DNA of 64,000 nt from Actinoplanes cyaneus (GCF_016862095.1 NZ_BOMH01000028.1:248001-312000), one strand, 5' to 3'. Shown: positions 24,574 to 34,462, numbered from the stretch's first letter. Numbers and translations are program-made. Notes: generated by a model not told the origin, from the letters alone.

Positions 24574-26837
24574 TCTTTCACCAGGAGAGCGACGGGATAG
24601 GTCTGCAGGAGATCGGCGACGGCCAGACGATTGCCACCGTAGCTGGCATTCGTGAACACTTCCGTCCAACTGTGTCCGTCGAGTGACAGCGTGGTGTCGT
24701 GCCATCCGCCGTGGCGTGACAATCCGACCGGGAGCCGGGTGACGACCACCACCACACCGCCCCGGTCGAACGCCAGGACGTGCTCGCCGACGCGGCCTTC
24801 GGCGAAGACCGGCCGGTACGACGTGAACAGCTCGGGCCGCTGGCGGAGCAGCCGCAGCGTCCGGCTGACCACCAGCAGCTTCGCCGCGCCGGTGTCGTCG
24901 ACCGGGGGCAGCCAGCCGTCGTCGAGGCGGGTCAGCAGCTCACGGCGGGTGGCGAAGTCGACCGGCCGCCGGTTGTCCGGGTCGACCAGCGACCAGTCCC
25001 ACAGCTCGGTGCCCTGGTAGACGTCGGGCACGCCGGGCATGGCGAGCTGCACCAGTTTCTGCCCGAGCGAGTTCGACCAGCCGGGCGGCGTGATCGACGC
25101 GGCGAAATCGGACACCTCCCGATGCAGGGCGGGGTCGTCGTAGATCTTGTCGATCATCGCGCGCAACGCGTTCTCGAAGGACTCGTCCGGGTGCTGCCAC
25201 GTGGTGGAGGCGCCGGACTCGCGGGCCGCCTTCACGGCGTACGCCAGCAATCGCTCCTTGGAAATGGGCCATGCGCCGACGGCGACCTGCCAGATCAGGT
25301 GCGCCAGTGACGGGTCCGGCAGCGGGGCGGCCCGGACCCAGCGGCGCACCACCTCGGTCCAGTCCCCGGGCACCTCGGAGAGCACCGCCAGGCGGGCCCG
25401 GACGTCCTCGCCGCGCTTGGTGTCGTGGGTGCTCAGCGACGTCATCGTGTCCGGCCAGTCCTGCTGCCGGGTCTGCGCGCAGTCGTGGAAGTAGTCCGGG
25501 ATGACGCTGAAGTGGGCCGGGTCGTTGCCGACCTCGTTGCGGGCGACGAACCTGGTCCAGCGGTAGAACGCGGTGTCCTCGACGCCCTTGGCCATCACCG
25601 CGCCGGTGTACTGCTGGAAGCGGATCGCCAGCTCGTCGTCCGGGTGACGCAGCCGGTTCGTCAGCTGGTCCAGCACGCTGATCAGTTGCGGACGCCGGCG
25701 GCCCGCCTCGGAACGGGCCTGCGCGAGGTGCCGTGACCCGGCCGGCAGGTAGGAACGGTAGACCGGGAAGCACGCGGCGAGCTCGGCGAGCCCCTGCGGA
25801 GCGGCCTCGATCTCGGGGACCAGCCGGGACAGGCGCCCCAGCTCGGCGGCGAGCATCCGGCTGGCGACGTCGTGCTTGGTCTCGTGGACCAGGTCCTGCC
25901 AGGAGATCTCGCGGCCGGTCAGGTGCCGTTCGAGAGTGTCGAAGAACGCCTCGGTGTTGCCGTCCACGAAGACGCCGCCGACCTCGGCCATCGCGTCGTA
26001 GCCGGTGGTGCCGGCGACCGGCCAGCGCGGCAGCTGCTCCCCCGGCTCCAGGATCTTCTCGACGACGAGCCAGGAGTCGGGGGCGGCGGCACGCAGCCGC
26101 TCGAAGTACGCCCCCGGGTCGCGCAGCCCGTCCGGGTGGTCGACCCGGATGCCGTCGACGATGCCCTCCCGCACCCAGCGCAGGATCTCGGCGTGGGTGG
26201 CGTCGAAGACCTCCGGGTCCTCGACGCGCAGCGCGGCCAGGTCGACGATCGCGAAGAACCGCCGGTAGTTGACCTCACTGTCCCCGCGGGTCCAGTTGAC
26301 CAGCTCGTAGTGCTGCCGGTCGTGCACCTCGCGGGCGCTGCCGCCGCCGGTCCCGTCCGCGATCGGGTACCGCTTGTCGTAGTAGACGAGCTCGTCGCCG
26401 TCGACGGTCAGCTGGTCCAGCGCGTCCGGCTCGTCGGCCAGCACCGGGATCAGCAGCCGCCCGCGCGACCAGTCGATGTCGTAGAACTTCGCGTAGGCCG
26501 ACTGCTCGCCGTTCTTCAGCACGTCCCACCAGGTGGGGTTCGCCTTCGCGACGGCGACGCCCGCGTGGTTCGGGACGATGTCGACGACCAGGCCGAGCCC
26601 GGCGTTCTTGAGGGACGCCGACAGCGCGCGCAGGCCGTCCGGCCCGCCCAGCTCCGGGCTGACCTGGCTGTGGTCGACCACGTCGTAACCGTGCTCGGAG
26701 CCCGGCGTCGCGGTCAGCAGGGGTGCCGAGTAGAGGTGGCTCACGCCGAGGTCGGCCAGGTAGTCGGCGAGCTCGGCGGTGGCCTTCAAGGGGAAATCGG
26801 GGCGGACCTGGACTCGGTAGGTACTGGTCGGGCGCAT
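24570..26837 (-). CDS. treY: Maltooligosyl trehalose synthase
   Basis: A 755-residue GH13 enzyme that isomerises the reducing-end alpha-1,4 bond of maltodextrins to alpha-1,1. Motifs: STYRVQVRPDFPLKATAEL at the N-terminus, DIVPNHAGVA, DGIRVDHPDGLRDP (catalytic Asp), VEKILEPGEQLP (catalytic Glu), and TMTSLSTHDTKRGEDVRARL, which is distinctive of TreY. The start overlaps the treX stop by one base (TAATG) and its stop overlaps treZ, giving a fully coupled treX-treY-treZ operon that turns glycogen into trehalose. Confidence 0.97.
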   Translation of the reverse strand: MRPTSTYRVQVRPDFPLKATAELADYLADLGVSHLYSAPLLTATPGSEHGYDVVDHSQVSPELGGPDGLRALSASLKNAGLGLVVDIVPNHAGVAVAKANPTWWDVLKNGEQSAYAKFYDIDWSRGRLLIPVLADEPDALDQLTVDGDELVYYDKRYPIADGTGGGSAREVHDRQHYELVNWTRGDSEVNYRRFFAIVDLAALRVEDPEVFDATHAEILRWVREGIVDGIRVDHPDGLRDPGAYFERLRAAAPDSWLVVEKILEPGEQLPRWPVAGTTGYDAMAEVGGVFVDGNTEAFFDTLERHLTGREISWQDLVHETKHDVASRMLAAELGRLSRLVPEIEAAPQGLAELAACFPVYRSYLPAGSRHLAQARSEAGRRRPQLISVLDQLTNRLRHPDDELAIRFQQYTGAVMAKGVEDTAFYRWTRFVARNEVGNDPAHFSVIPDYFHDCAQTRQQDWPDTMTSLSTHDTKRGEDVRARLAVLSEVPGDWTEVVRRWVRAAPLPDPSLAHLIWQVAVGAWPISKERLLAYAVKAARESGASTTWQHPDESFENALRAMIDKIYDDPALHREVSDFAASITPPGWSNSLGQKLVQLAMPGVPDVYQGTELWDWSLVDPDNRRPVDFATRRELLTRLDDGWLPPVDDTGAAKLLVVSRTLRLLRQRPELFTSYRPVFAEGRVGEHVLAFDRGGVVVVVTRLPVGLSRHGGWHDTTLSLDGHSWTEVFTNASYGGNRLAVADLLQTYPVALLVKE

Positions 26838-28948
26838 TACACCGTCCTGTCGAGCACGATGATGGAACGGTCCGGCACCCAGAGCTTGTGGCCGGCCTCG
26901 ACGACCGACGGGCTATCTGGGGACGGCTCGGCGGTTTCGATGACCTTCTCCCACTTCTCCCCGTACTCCGCGGGAGGCGTGGCGAACTCGATGGGCGCGT
27001 CGTGCGCGTTGAAGCAGAGCAGGAACGAGCTGTCGACGTGGCGCTGGCCGTACTGCCCGCGTTCCCGGATGCCCTCGCCGTTGACGAAGAGCGCCACGGC
27101 CCGGCCGAAGTCGTTGCCCCAGTCGTCGCCGGCCATCTGCCGCCCGTCCGGGGTGAACCACTCCAGGTCGGGCAGCGGGTCGCCGCCGCCGCGCGCGGTC
27201 ACCGGCAGCCCGGTGAAGAAGCGGCGGCGCTGGAACACCTGGTGGCGGTGGCGGAACGCGGTCAGCTTGCGGGCGAAGTCGAGCAGCTGCTCGTCGGCGT
27301 TCTCCCAGTCGATCCAGCTGATCTCGTCGTCCTGGCAGTACGCGTTGTTGTTGCCCTGCTGGGTCCGGCCGAGCTCGTCGCCGTGCGAGATCATCGGCAC
27401 GCCCTGGCTGAGCATCAGCGTGGCCAGGAAGTTGCGGCGCTGCTTGGCCCGCAGCTCCAGCACGGCCGGGTCGTCGGTCGGGCCCTCGGTGCCGCAGTTC
27501 CAGGAGCGGTTGTGGCTCTCGCCGTCCCGGTTCTCCTCGCCGTTGGCCTCGTTGTGCTTGTCGTTGTACGAGACCAGGTCGTTGAGCGTGAACCCGTCGT
27601 GCGCGGTCACGAAGTTGATCGAGTGGAACGGCTTGCGCCCGTCGTCCTGGTAGAGGTCGGCCGACCCGGTGATCCGGGAGGCGAACTCGGCGAGCGTGGC
27701 GGGCTCGCCGCGCCAGAAGTCGCGGACCGTGTCCCGGTACTTCCCGTTCCACTCGGTCCAGTTCGGCGGGAAGTTGCCGACCTGGTAACCGCCCGGGCCG
27801 ACGTCCCACGGCTCGGCGATCAGCTTGACCTGGCCGACGACCGGGTCCTGCTGGACCACCTCGAAGAACGTGGAGAGCCGGTCGACGTCGTAGAACTCAC
27901 GGGCCAGCGTCGAGGCCAGGTCGAAGCGGAAGCCGTCGACGTGCATCTCGGTCACCCAGTACCGCAGCGAGTCCATGATCAGCTGCAGGCTCTGCGGGGA
28001 CCGCACGTTCAGGCTGTTCCCGGTGCCGGTGTAGTCCATGTAGAACTGCGGCTGGTCGTCGACCAGCCGGTAGTACGTCCGGTTGTCGATGCCCTTGAGC
28101 GAGAGCGTCGGCCCCAGGTGGTTGCCCTCCGCGGTGTGGTTGTAGACCACGTCGAGGATGACCTCCATCCCGGCCGCGTGCAGCGCCTTGACCATGCCCC
28201 GGAACTCCTGGGTCTGCTGGCCGAGCGTGCCGGTGCCGGAATAGCCGTGGTACGGCGCGAAGAAGCCCAGCGTGTTGTAGCCCCAGTAGTTGCGCAGGCC
28301 CAGGTCGTCCAGCCGGTTGTCGTGGACGAACTGGTGCACCGGCATCAGCTCGACAGCGGTCACGCCGAGGCCCTTGAGGTGCTCGATGATCGAGGGGTGG
28401 CCGATCGCCGCGTACGTCCCGCGCATCTCCCGGGGAATCTCGGGGTGCCGCTGGGTGAGGCCCTTGACGTGCGTCTCGTAGATCACCGAGTGGTGGTACG
28501 GGATGTCCGGCCGCCGGTCGTTGCCCCAGTCGAAGTACGGGTTGACCACCACGCCCTTGGGCATGTACGCCGCCGAGTCCAGATCCGACATCTGATCCGG
28601 GTTGTCGAAGTCGTAGGCGTACAGCGACGGGTGCCAGTCGATGTCCGAGTCGACCGCCCGCGCGTACGGGTCGAGCAGCAGCTTGTGCGGGTTGCAGCGC
28701 AACCCGCGGTGCGGCTCGTACGGCCCGTAGACCCGGTAGCCGTACCGCTGGCCGGGCTCGACGCCGGGCAGGTACGCGTGCCAGACGAATGCGTCCTGCT
28801 CGTGCAGCAGGACCTTGCGCTCGTTCCCGGAGGCGTCGAAGAGGCAGAGCTCGACAGCCTCGGCCACCTCGGAGAAGATCGCGAAGTTGGTCCCCGTCCC
28901 GTCGTAGGTAGCTCCCAGCGGGTACCGGTGACCAGGCCAGACCTGCAT
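26837..28948 (-). CDS. treX: Glycogen debranching enzyme GlgX/TreX
   Basis: A 703-residue isoamylase-type GH13 protein: an N-terminal CBM48-like domain (VWPGHRYPLGATYDGTGTNFAIFSE in outline), then VILDVVYNHTAEGN, DGFRFDLASTLAR (nucleophile), LIAEPWDVGPGGYQVG (acid/base) and FVTAHDGFTLNDLVSYN. It removes alpha-1,6 branches and supplies linear maltodextrins to TreY. The ATG at 28948 has GGGGAG nine bases upstream. It heads the tre operon and faces a divergent glucan gene across a 178-base promoter region. Confidence 0.96.
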   Translation of the reverse strand: MQVWPGHRYPLGATYDGTGTNFAIFSEVAEAVELCLFDASGNERKVLLHEQDAFVWHAYLPGVEPGQRYGYRVYGPYEPHRGLRCNPHKLLLDPYARAVDSDIDWHPSLYAYDFDNPDQMSDLDSAAYMPKGVVVNPYFDWGNDRRPDIPYHHSVIYETHVKGLTQRHPEIPREMRGTYAAIGHPSIIEHLKGLGVTAVELMPVHQFVHDNRLDDLGLRNYWGYNTLGFFAPYHGYSGTGTLGQQTQEFRGMVKALHAAGMEVILDVVYNHTAEGNHLGPTLSLKGIDNRTYYRLVDDQPQFYMDYTGTGNSLNVRSPQSLQLIMDSLRYWVTEMHVDGFRFDLASTLAREFYDVDRLSTFFEVVQQDPVVGQVKLIAEPWDVGPGGYQVGNFPPNWTEWNGKYRDTVRDFWRGEPATLAEFASRITGSADLYQDDGRKPFHSINFVTAHDGFTLNDLVSYNDKHNEANGEENRDGESHNRSWNCGTEGPTDDPAVLELRAKQRRNFLATLMLSQGVPMISHGDELGRTQQGNNNAYCQDDEISWIDWENADEQLLDFARKLTAFRHRHQVFQRRRFFTGLPVTARGGGDPLPDLEWFTPDGRQMAGDDWGNDFGRAVALFVNGEGIRERGQYGQRHVDSSFLLCFNAHDAPIEFATPPAEYGEKWEKVIETAEPSPDSPSVVEAGHKLWVPDRSIIVLDRTV

Positions 28949-29126
28949 TGTGTTGCACTCCCCTCGGCCTTCGGTCATCACGACCGGCCCGCGGGTTCAT
29001 GCCCTCCCACGGGGTGGGTTAATCCTGCTCGGCCGCGTCTTCGAACATTCTCCCGGGAGGGGCTGATACGGTCGGCCCGACTGTCCGATTAGGCGCTGAT
29101 TTATCCCCATACGGGGGTTTAGCGCG

Positions 29127-30965
29127 ATGAAAACCGAGCATAGGGGGGACGTGCCGCGAATTGATCCTCTGATTCTCGGCCCGCAAATCTGCGGCGTTCC
29201 CTCGCGTGACGCCGGCGCGGGCCGGGAATGGCTGCTCACGGATGGTCTGGGTGGGTGGGCTTCGGGCACCGTGAGCGGTCTGCGGACCCGCCGCGAACAT
29301 GCCCTGCTGGCCGTCGCCGGGCCCGGCCGGACCCCGCATGTGGCCCTGGCCGCGCTCGATCTCACCGTGACGCTTCACACAGGGACCAAAGTTCCGCTCT
29401 ACACCCACGCGTGGGAGTCCGGCAGCCTCGACCCGCAGGGCCACCGCCTCCTGGAGACGTTCACGCTCGACAGCGGCCTGCCGCGCTGGCGCTGGCGGAT
29501 CGGCGACGTGGTGATCGAGCGCGAGCTGGCCCTCGGCGCCGGGACGAGCACGCTCGCGGTCGTCCACCGGGTGCTCAGCGCTCCCGGCCCGGTCGGGCTG
29601 ACCGTCGCGGCGATGTGCACCTGGCGCGAGGCCACCGGCACACGGCGCGCCGACGGGCCCGGGCTGCGGATCGAGCGGGTCGCCGACGGGGTGGTCGTCG
29701 AGGGCGCGTACCGGCTGACCGGCCCCGGCTGGCAGCCCGCCGGGCAGTGGCACCTCGGCGCCCGCGCCGGCGAGCAGGTCGAGGACCTGTGGCACGCCGG
29801 AAGCTTCAGCACCCAGGCCGGGCCGGGCGACACTTGCGAGATCTCGGCCTGGACCGGCGACCTCGCGCAACGGCCGCCGGCGCCGCCGGTGGTCCTGGCC
29901 GCCGCGCGCGAACGCGCTCATCGCCTGGTCACCGCCGCCAAGGCCGAGGGGTACGCCGCCACGCTCGCGCTCGCCGCCGACACGTTCGTGATCCAGGGCC
30001 CGGACGGCCCCGCGCTCGCCGACGGCTACCCGTGGACCGGCCGGGCCGCGCCGGTCGCCGCCTACGAGGGTCTGCTGCTCGACACCGGCCGCGCCGACGA
30101 GGGCCGTGAGCTGCTGCGCGCCCTCGCCGAACGCCCAGCCACCGACGCCGGCGGCCCGCTCTGGCTGGTCCACGCCGTCGACCGGCACGTCACCCGCACC
30201 GGCGACAGCGACCTCGCCCGCGACCTCGCCGTCCCGCTCAGCCGCCTCCTGCGCCGGTCCCTCGACGACAGTCGCCCGCTGTCGATGGACCCGGCCGACG
30301 GCCTGCTCACCCTCTCGGCCGCGGACTGCCCTGGATCGGGACGGACCGGGAAGCTCGTGGAGGTCAACGCGCTCTGGGTGAACGCGCTCGCCGCGCTCGG
30401 CGACCTGCTGGCCGAGGGCGGGAAGGACGACGCCGAGGCCCGCGAGCGGCACGCGCGGGCACGGGAGTCGTTCCTGCGGCGCTTCCCGGCGCCCGAGGGC
30501 TGGCTGCACGACGTCGTCGAGGGGCCCGCCGCGCCGTACCCGCTGGGCGCGGGGACGCAGCACGACGACCCGACCCTGCGGCCGTGCCAGCTGCTCGCCT
30601 GGTCACTGCCGCACGGGCCGATGCGCGGCGCCGCCGGAACCGCGGTCCGGGCCTGCGGCCAGGCCCTGCTCACCCCGCTCGGGCTGCGGACCCTCGCGCC
30701 CGACGAATACGGATACGACGGCGCGAACCCCGATCAGGGGCTCGTCCGGCCGTGGCTGATCGGCGCGTACGCGGACGCCTGCGCCGCCACCGGGCACCCG
30801 GTCGACGGCCTGCTCGACGGACTCGCGGCGCACCTCGCCGAATGGGGGGTCGGCTCGGTCGGTGAAGCCGCGCACGGCGACGCGCCGCACCCCGCGATCG
30901 GCCGGCCCTTCGACGCCCTGGCCGTGGCCGAGACGCTGCGCGTGCAGACGCGGTACGCGCCATGA
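29127..30965 (+). CDS. Amylo-alpha-1,6-glucosidase / glycogen debranching enzyme (GDE_C type)
   Basis: A 612-residue protein with the N-terminal sugar-binding domain of the archaeal/bacterial GDE family (REWLLTDGLGGWASGTVSGLRTRREHALLA) and an (alpha/alpha)6 C-terminal barrel: DGYPWTG, the short LWLVHAVDR, VEVNALWVNAL, ending in DEYGYDGANPDQGLVRPWLIG. It hydrolyses alpha-1,6 linkages of glucans. It is divergent from treX, whose product is an unrelated debrancher, so two debranching systems face each other. GTG at 29151 behind a G-rich tract is an alternative start. Confidence 0.88.
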   Translation: MKTEHRGDVPRIDPLILGPQICGVPSRDAGAGREWLLTDGLGGWASGTVSGLRTRREHALLAVAGPGRTPHVALAALDLTVTLHTGTKVPLYTHAWESGSLDPQGHRLLETFTLDSGLPRWRWRIGDVVIERELALGAGTSTLAVVHRVLSAPGPVGLTVAAMCTWREATGTRRADGPGLRIERVADGVVVEGAYRLTGPGWQPAGQWHLGARAGEQVEDLWHAGSFSTQAGPGDTCEISAWTGDLAQRPPAPPVVLAAARERAHRLVTAAKAEGYAATLALAADTFVIQGPDGPALADGYPWTGRAAPVAAYEGLLLDTGRADEGRELLRALAERPATDAGGPLWLVHAVDRHVTRTGDSDLARDLAVPLSRLLRRSLDDSRPLSMDPADGLLTLSAADCPGSGRTGKLVEVNALWVNALAALGDLLAEGGKDDAEARERHARARESFLRRFPAPEGWLHDVVEGPAAPYPLGAGTQHDDPTLRPCQLLAWSLPHGPMRGAAGTAVRACGQALLTPLGLRTLAPDEYGYDGANPDQGLVRPWLIGAYADACAATGHPVDGLLDGLAAHLAEWGVGSVGEAAHGDAPHPAIGRPFDALAVAETLRVQTRYAP

Positions 30966-31023
30966 CCGGGCACGGCCTCACGGACGGGGACCGCAGGGAT
31001 CCGGCGACGAAGGGCACAACGCT

Positions 31024-32244
31024 GTGAGCAGGATTCTCATGCTCTCCTGGGAGTATCCGCCGCTGCTGGTCGGCGGGCTGGGCCGGCACGTGCACGCGCT
31101 CGCCGGCGCCCTGGCCCGCGCCGGGCACGACGTGACAGTGGTGACCCGGCACGCCCCCGGCGCGCTGCTGGAAGAGCAGTCCGAGGGCGTACGGGTGATC
31201 CGCGCCCCCGAGGACACCCCGCGTTACGAGGTCGCCGGCGGGGACATGCTCGCCTGGGCGACCGCGTTCAACCACGCGTTGACCAGGGCCGCGCTCCGAG
31301 CCGTACGCGGAAAGCGGTTCGATGTCGTCCACGCGCACGACTGGCTCGCCGCGCACGCCGCGATGACGCTCCGCGACCACCTGGGTGTGCCGCTCGTCGC
31401 CACCGTCCACGCCACCGAATCCGGCCGTCACCAGGGCTGGCTGCCGGCCGCGCACAACCGCACGATCGACGACATCGAACGCTGGCTCTGCGCCGAGGCG
31501 GACCGGGTGATCGTCTGCTCGGAATACATGCGCGGCGAGGTGACCCGGCACTTCGACGTGCCCGCCGACCGTACCGAGGTGGTCCGCAACGGGGTCGACG
31601 GGCTGCGGTGGCGGGCCCGGCCACGGGCGGTCGCGGCAGCCCGGCTCACCTACGCCGGCGACGACGGCCCACTGGTCAGCTTCGCGGGCCGGCTCGTCTA
31701 CGAGAAAGGCGTGCAACATCTGCTCGCCGCCGCGCCCGCGCTGCGTGACCGCTTCCCCGGGCTGCGCGTGGTGATCGCGGGCGACGGCCCGTACCGGCGG
31801 GAACTGCAACTTCTCGCCGAACCGTGGGTGACCTTCGCCGGATTCCTCACCGGCCACGACCTGACCGCGCTGATGGCGGCCTCCGACTGCTACGTGGTGC
31901 CGAGCATCTACGAGCCGTTCGGCATGGTCGCCCTGGAAGCGGCCGCCGCCGGGACCCCGGTCGCGGTCGCGGCGACCGGCGGGCTGGCCGAGATCGTCGA
32001 GCACGGGGTGACCGGCGTGCACTTCCCGCCGGGCGACCCGGTCGCGCTGGCCGGTGCGGTGACCGGGGTGCTGGGCGACCGCGGGTACGCCCGGGCGCTG
32101 GCCCTGGAGGCGCGGGCCCGGGTGATCGACGACTACAACTGGCCGGCGATCGCGGAGCAGACGGTCGCGGTCTACGACAGCGCGCGGCTCGCGGCAGCGC
32201 CGCCGGACCTGGTGATCGCGTCCCCACGGGTCCCCGTCGGCTGA
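31024..32244 (+). CDS. GT4-family glycosyltransferase, glycogen-synthase-like
   Basis: A 406-residue GT-B enzyme. The N-terminal domain starts ILMLSWEYPPLLVGGLGRHVHAL with a glycine-rich nucleotide loop; VVHAHDWLAA follows. The C-terminal domain has SFAGRLVYEKGVQHLLAA and the retaining E-x7-E motif in PSIYEPFGMVALEAAAAGTPV. It likely adds glucose to an alpha-glucan or acts in trehalose/glycogen supply, since it follows the debranching enzyme gene by 58 bases. GTG at 31024 is the likely start; the ribosome site is weak. Confidence 0.88.
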   Translation: MSRILMLSWEYPPLLVGGLGRHVHALAGALARAGHDVTVVTRHAPGALLEEQSEGVRVIRAPEDTPRYEVAGGDMLAWATAFNHALTRAALRAVRGKRFDVVHAHDWLAAHAAMTLRDHLGVPLVATVHATESGRHQGWLPAAHNRTIDDIERWLCAEADRVIVCSEYMRGEVTRHFDVPADRTEVVRNGVDGLRWRARPRAVAAARLTYAGDDGPLVSFAGRLVYEKGVQHLLAAAPALRDRFPGLRVVIAGDGPYRRELQLLAEPWVTFAGFLTGHDLTALMAASDCYVVPSIYEPFGMVALEAAAAGTPVAVAATGGLAEIVEHGVTGVHFPPGDPVALAGAVTGVLGDRGYARALALEARARVIDDYNWPAIAEQTVAVYDSARLAAAPPDLVIASPRVPVG

Positions 32245-32269
32245 CCGCCGGGCCACGGCAAACCGTCGT

Positions 32270-33260
32270 TCAGTCCCAGGCCCGGCCGATGCGGGACAGG
32301 CGTTCCGCGTACTCGATCCGGGTCTGCCATCCGGCGGGCCAGGCGTCCAGCCCGAGAGACGCCCCCGCGAACGCACCCGCCAGGCAGGCGATGGAGTCGG
32401 AATCGCCGGACGTGGCGGCAGCGCGGCCGACGACGGCGACCGGTTCGTCAGGGGGAGATCAGATAGCAGTAGAGCGCGGTGGCGAGCGCCTCCTCGGCAA
32501 CCCACCCGGCGCCGGTGGCCCGGCACGGGTCACCCTCGTGCCGCCCGGTTGCGAGTGCCCGGCCGACCCGGTCGAGGGCATCGGCGCACTCGTCCCATCC
32601 GTGCGCCATGAAGGTTTCCGGCCGGGAGACGCCGGGCTGCCGCCAGAGCTCGCCGAGCCACTGCCGGTGGTAGGTGGTGCGCTGTAGCGCGCAACGCTCA
32701 CGGAGGGCCGCGAGCACGTCGGCCGGCGCCAGGCCGCCGCGCAGGAAGAAGACGGCGTACGCGGTGAGCTCGCTCGCCGCGAGCGCCGTGGGATGACCAT
32801 GTGTCACCGCAGCCTGCAGTTGCGCCACCCCGGCCCGCTGGTTGTCGCTCAAGCCCGGCACCAGGCCCACCGGAGCGACCCGCATGTTCGCCCCGCATCC
32901 CTTGGAACCGGTCTGAGTAGCCTCTCGCCACGGCAGCCCGCCGGCCAGGCCCACACAGGCATGCAGGCAGCTCATCCCCGGGGAACGGGTGTTGTCGGGG
33001 CTCTTGAGCCACTCGACGAACCGGCGGGTCAGCACCGGTTCCAGGCTTTCCGGGGTGTACGCCGGAACCTCCAGCAGCGCCTCGCCGACCGCCAGCGCCA
33101 TCTGGGTATCGTCGGTGACCCGGGCCGGGTGGCCGGTCAGCTCCCGCGGGCCCGCCACACCGTAGGTGGCGACGATCGAGCCGTAGTCCTGAAACTCGGT
33201 CGGTCTGCCCAGGGCGTCCCCGTAGGCCAACCCGAACAACGATCCCGAGGCGGTACGCAT
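32270..33260 (-). pseudogene. ADP-ribosylglycohydrolase family gene with a +1 frameshift
   Basis: The first frame gives 270 residues (FGLAYGDALGRPTEF, then the metal motif VTDDTQMALAVGEALL, NTRSPGMSCLHA, KGCGANMRVAPVGLV) and stops at 32448 after ALYCYLISP. The remainder of the family's fold follows in another frame: DEPVAVVGRAAATSGDSDSIACLAGAFAGA to a stop at 32270. GDSDSIACL is the conserved second metal site, so the break removes essential residues. A five-C run (G run 32451-32455 on the plus strand) with one extra base explains it. The junction reads CCC-TGA-C, which is also a shape used in programmed +1 frameshifting. It could be a sequencing error, a recent mutation or real recoding. The family removes ADP-ribose from proteins or small molecules. 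Confidence 0.85.
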
Positions 33261-33290
33261 GCCGACACTCTAGAGACGCATCGACAACCC

Positions 33291-34202
33291 TCAGGTGGCC
33301 CGGCTGTCGGTGTAGACCGCCAGGTTCGCGCGGGCGGCGGCCAGCAACGGCACCGGGACCCCGTGCCGACCGGCCTCGGTGACCAGGTCACCGACGATGG
33401 CGTCGGCTTCGACCGGCAGGCCCGCGACCAGGTCGCGGTACATCGACGACGTGGTCGGCTCGGTGCTGGCGATCGTCGCGTCGAGCAGCTCGCGGGCCGG
33501 GGGACGGGGCGGATGACCCGCCGCGGTGGCGACCGCGATCACCTCAGCGGTCAGCGCGCGAAGGAACTCCGGCCCGCCGGGGGCCGCGTTGATCGCGCCG
33601 ATCGCGCCGCGCATCAGTGTCGTCGCCGCGCCCAGCGTGGCGAGCAGGACCCATTTCTCCCACATCTCCGCGACGATGTGCCGGGACGCGCGGGAGTCGA
33701 AACCGGCGCCGGTCAGGGCCGTGGTGACCGCGTCCAGCCGGTCGTCGGGGCCGCCGTCGAGCGGGCCGAACACCAGCCGGTGCAGGCCGGTCATCTGGAC
33801 CACGTCGCCGTGCTCGTCCAGCGTTCCGTGGATCATGCAGAGGCCGCCCCAGACGTGCTCCGGCCCGAAGGCGCTGGTCAGCGTGCCGAGGTGACGCATG
33901 CCGTTGAGCAGCGGAATGATCACCGTCCGCCCGCCGATCGCCGGGCCGAGCGAGGCGGTCACGGTGTCGAGCGCGTGGCTCTTCACGGCGACGAGCACGA
34001 CGTCGTACGCCCCGGCAGGGCTCTGGATCGTCTGCGGCGTCAGCCGGGTCTCGCCGACCGGTGTCCTGATCCGCAGGCCGCGCGAGGCGAGTCGGGCGGC
34101 GCGGCGCTCGCGGACCAGGAACGTCACGTCGCGCCCGGCCTGGGCGAGCCGGCCGCCGAAGTAACCCCCGGTCGCCCCGGCGCCGGCGACGAGAACCCTC
34201 AC
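33291..34202 (-). CDS. 2-dehydropantoate 2-reductase-family (ketopantoate reductase-like) protein
   Basis: About 303 residues. The N-terminal Rossmann domain has VLVAGAGATGGYFGGRLAQAG; conserved VAVKSHALDT and IIPLLNGMRHL follow; the C-terminal ApbA_C domain has the catalytic-type Lys in MWEKWVLLATLGA and TSSMYRDLVAGLPVEADAIVGDLV. The family reduces ketopantoate with NADPH for pantothenate, but many paralogues act on other keto acids. The GTG start at 34202 overlaps the zinc-finger gene stop (GTGA), so it is coupled to that gene. Confidence 0.88.
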   Translation of the reverse strand: MRVLVAGAGATGGYFGGRLAQAGRDVTFLVRERRAARLASRGLRIRTPVGETRLTPQTIQSPAGAYDVVLVAVKSHALDTVTASLGPAIGGRTVIIPLLNGMRHLGTLTSAFGPEHVWGGLCMIHGTLDEHGDVVQMTGLHRLVFGPLDGGPDDRLDAVTTALTGAGFDSRASRHIVAEMWEKWVLLATLGAATTLMRGAIGAINAAPGGPEFLRALTAEVIAVATAAGHPPRPPARELLDATIASTEPTTSSMYRDLVAGLPVEADAIVGDLVTEAGRHGVPVPLLAAARANLAVYTDSRAT

Positions 34203-34462
34203 CCGAGCAGCTCGTCGTCGAAGCACCAGCGCCACGTCTCACCCGGCTCGAACGAGCGCATGACCGGGTGGCCGGACTCCGCGTGGTGTGCCGACATGTG
34301 CCGGCGTGGCGACGAGTCGCAGCAGGCGGTCAGGCCGCAGGTGAGGCAGGTGCGCAGGTGGACCCAGTCGTCGAAGCCGCCCGCGACGCACTGCGGGCAG
34401 CCGTCCTCGTAGGCGGACAGCGGCGCCGGGTCGCCCGATTCCTTGAGATGCTGGCAGATCAC
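34199..34462 (-). CDS. UBP-type zinc finger protein
   Basis: An 87-residue protein consisting of a single UBP zinc finger: CPQCVAGGFDDWVHLRTC, LTCGLTACCDSSPRRHMSAHH, SGHPVMRSFEPGETWRWC. In eukaryotes the fold binds the C-terminus of ubiquitin; bacterial stand-alone copies are of unknown function. It starts at a GTG that overlaps the antiporter stop (GTGA) and its own stop overlaps the next gene, making a three-gene coupled set. The same finger is often found attached or adjacent to actinobacterial Na+/H+ antiporters, so it may regulate the transporter. Confidence 0.9.
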   Translation of the reverse strand: MICQHLKESGDPAPLSAYEDGCPQCVAGGFDDWVHLRTCLTCGLTACCDSSPRRHMSAHHAESGHPVMRSFEPGETWRWCFDDELLG

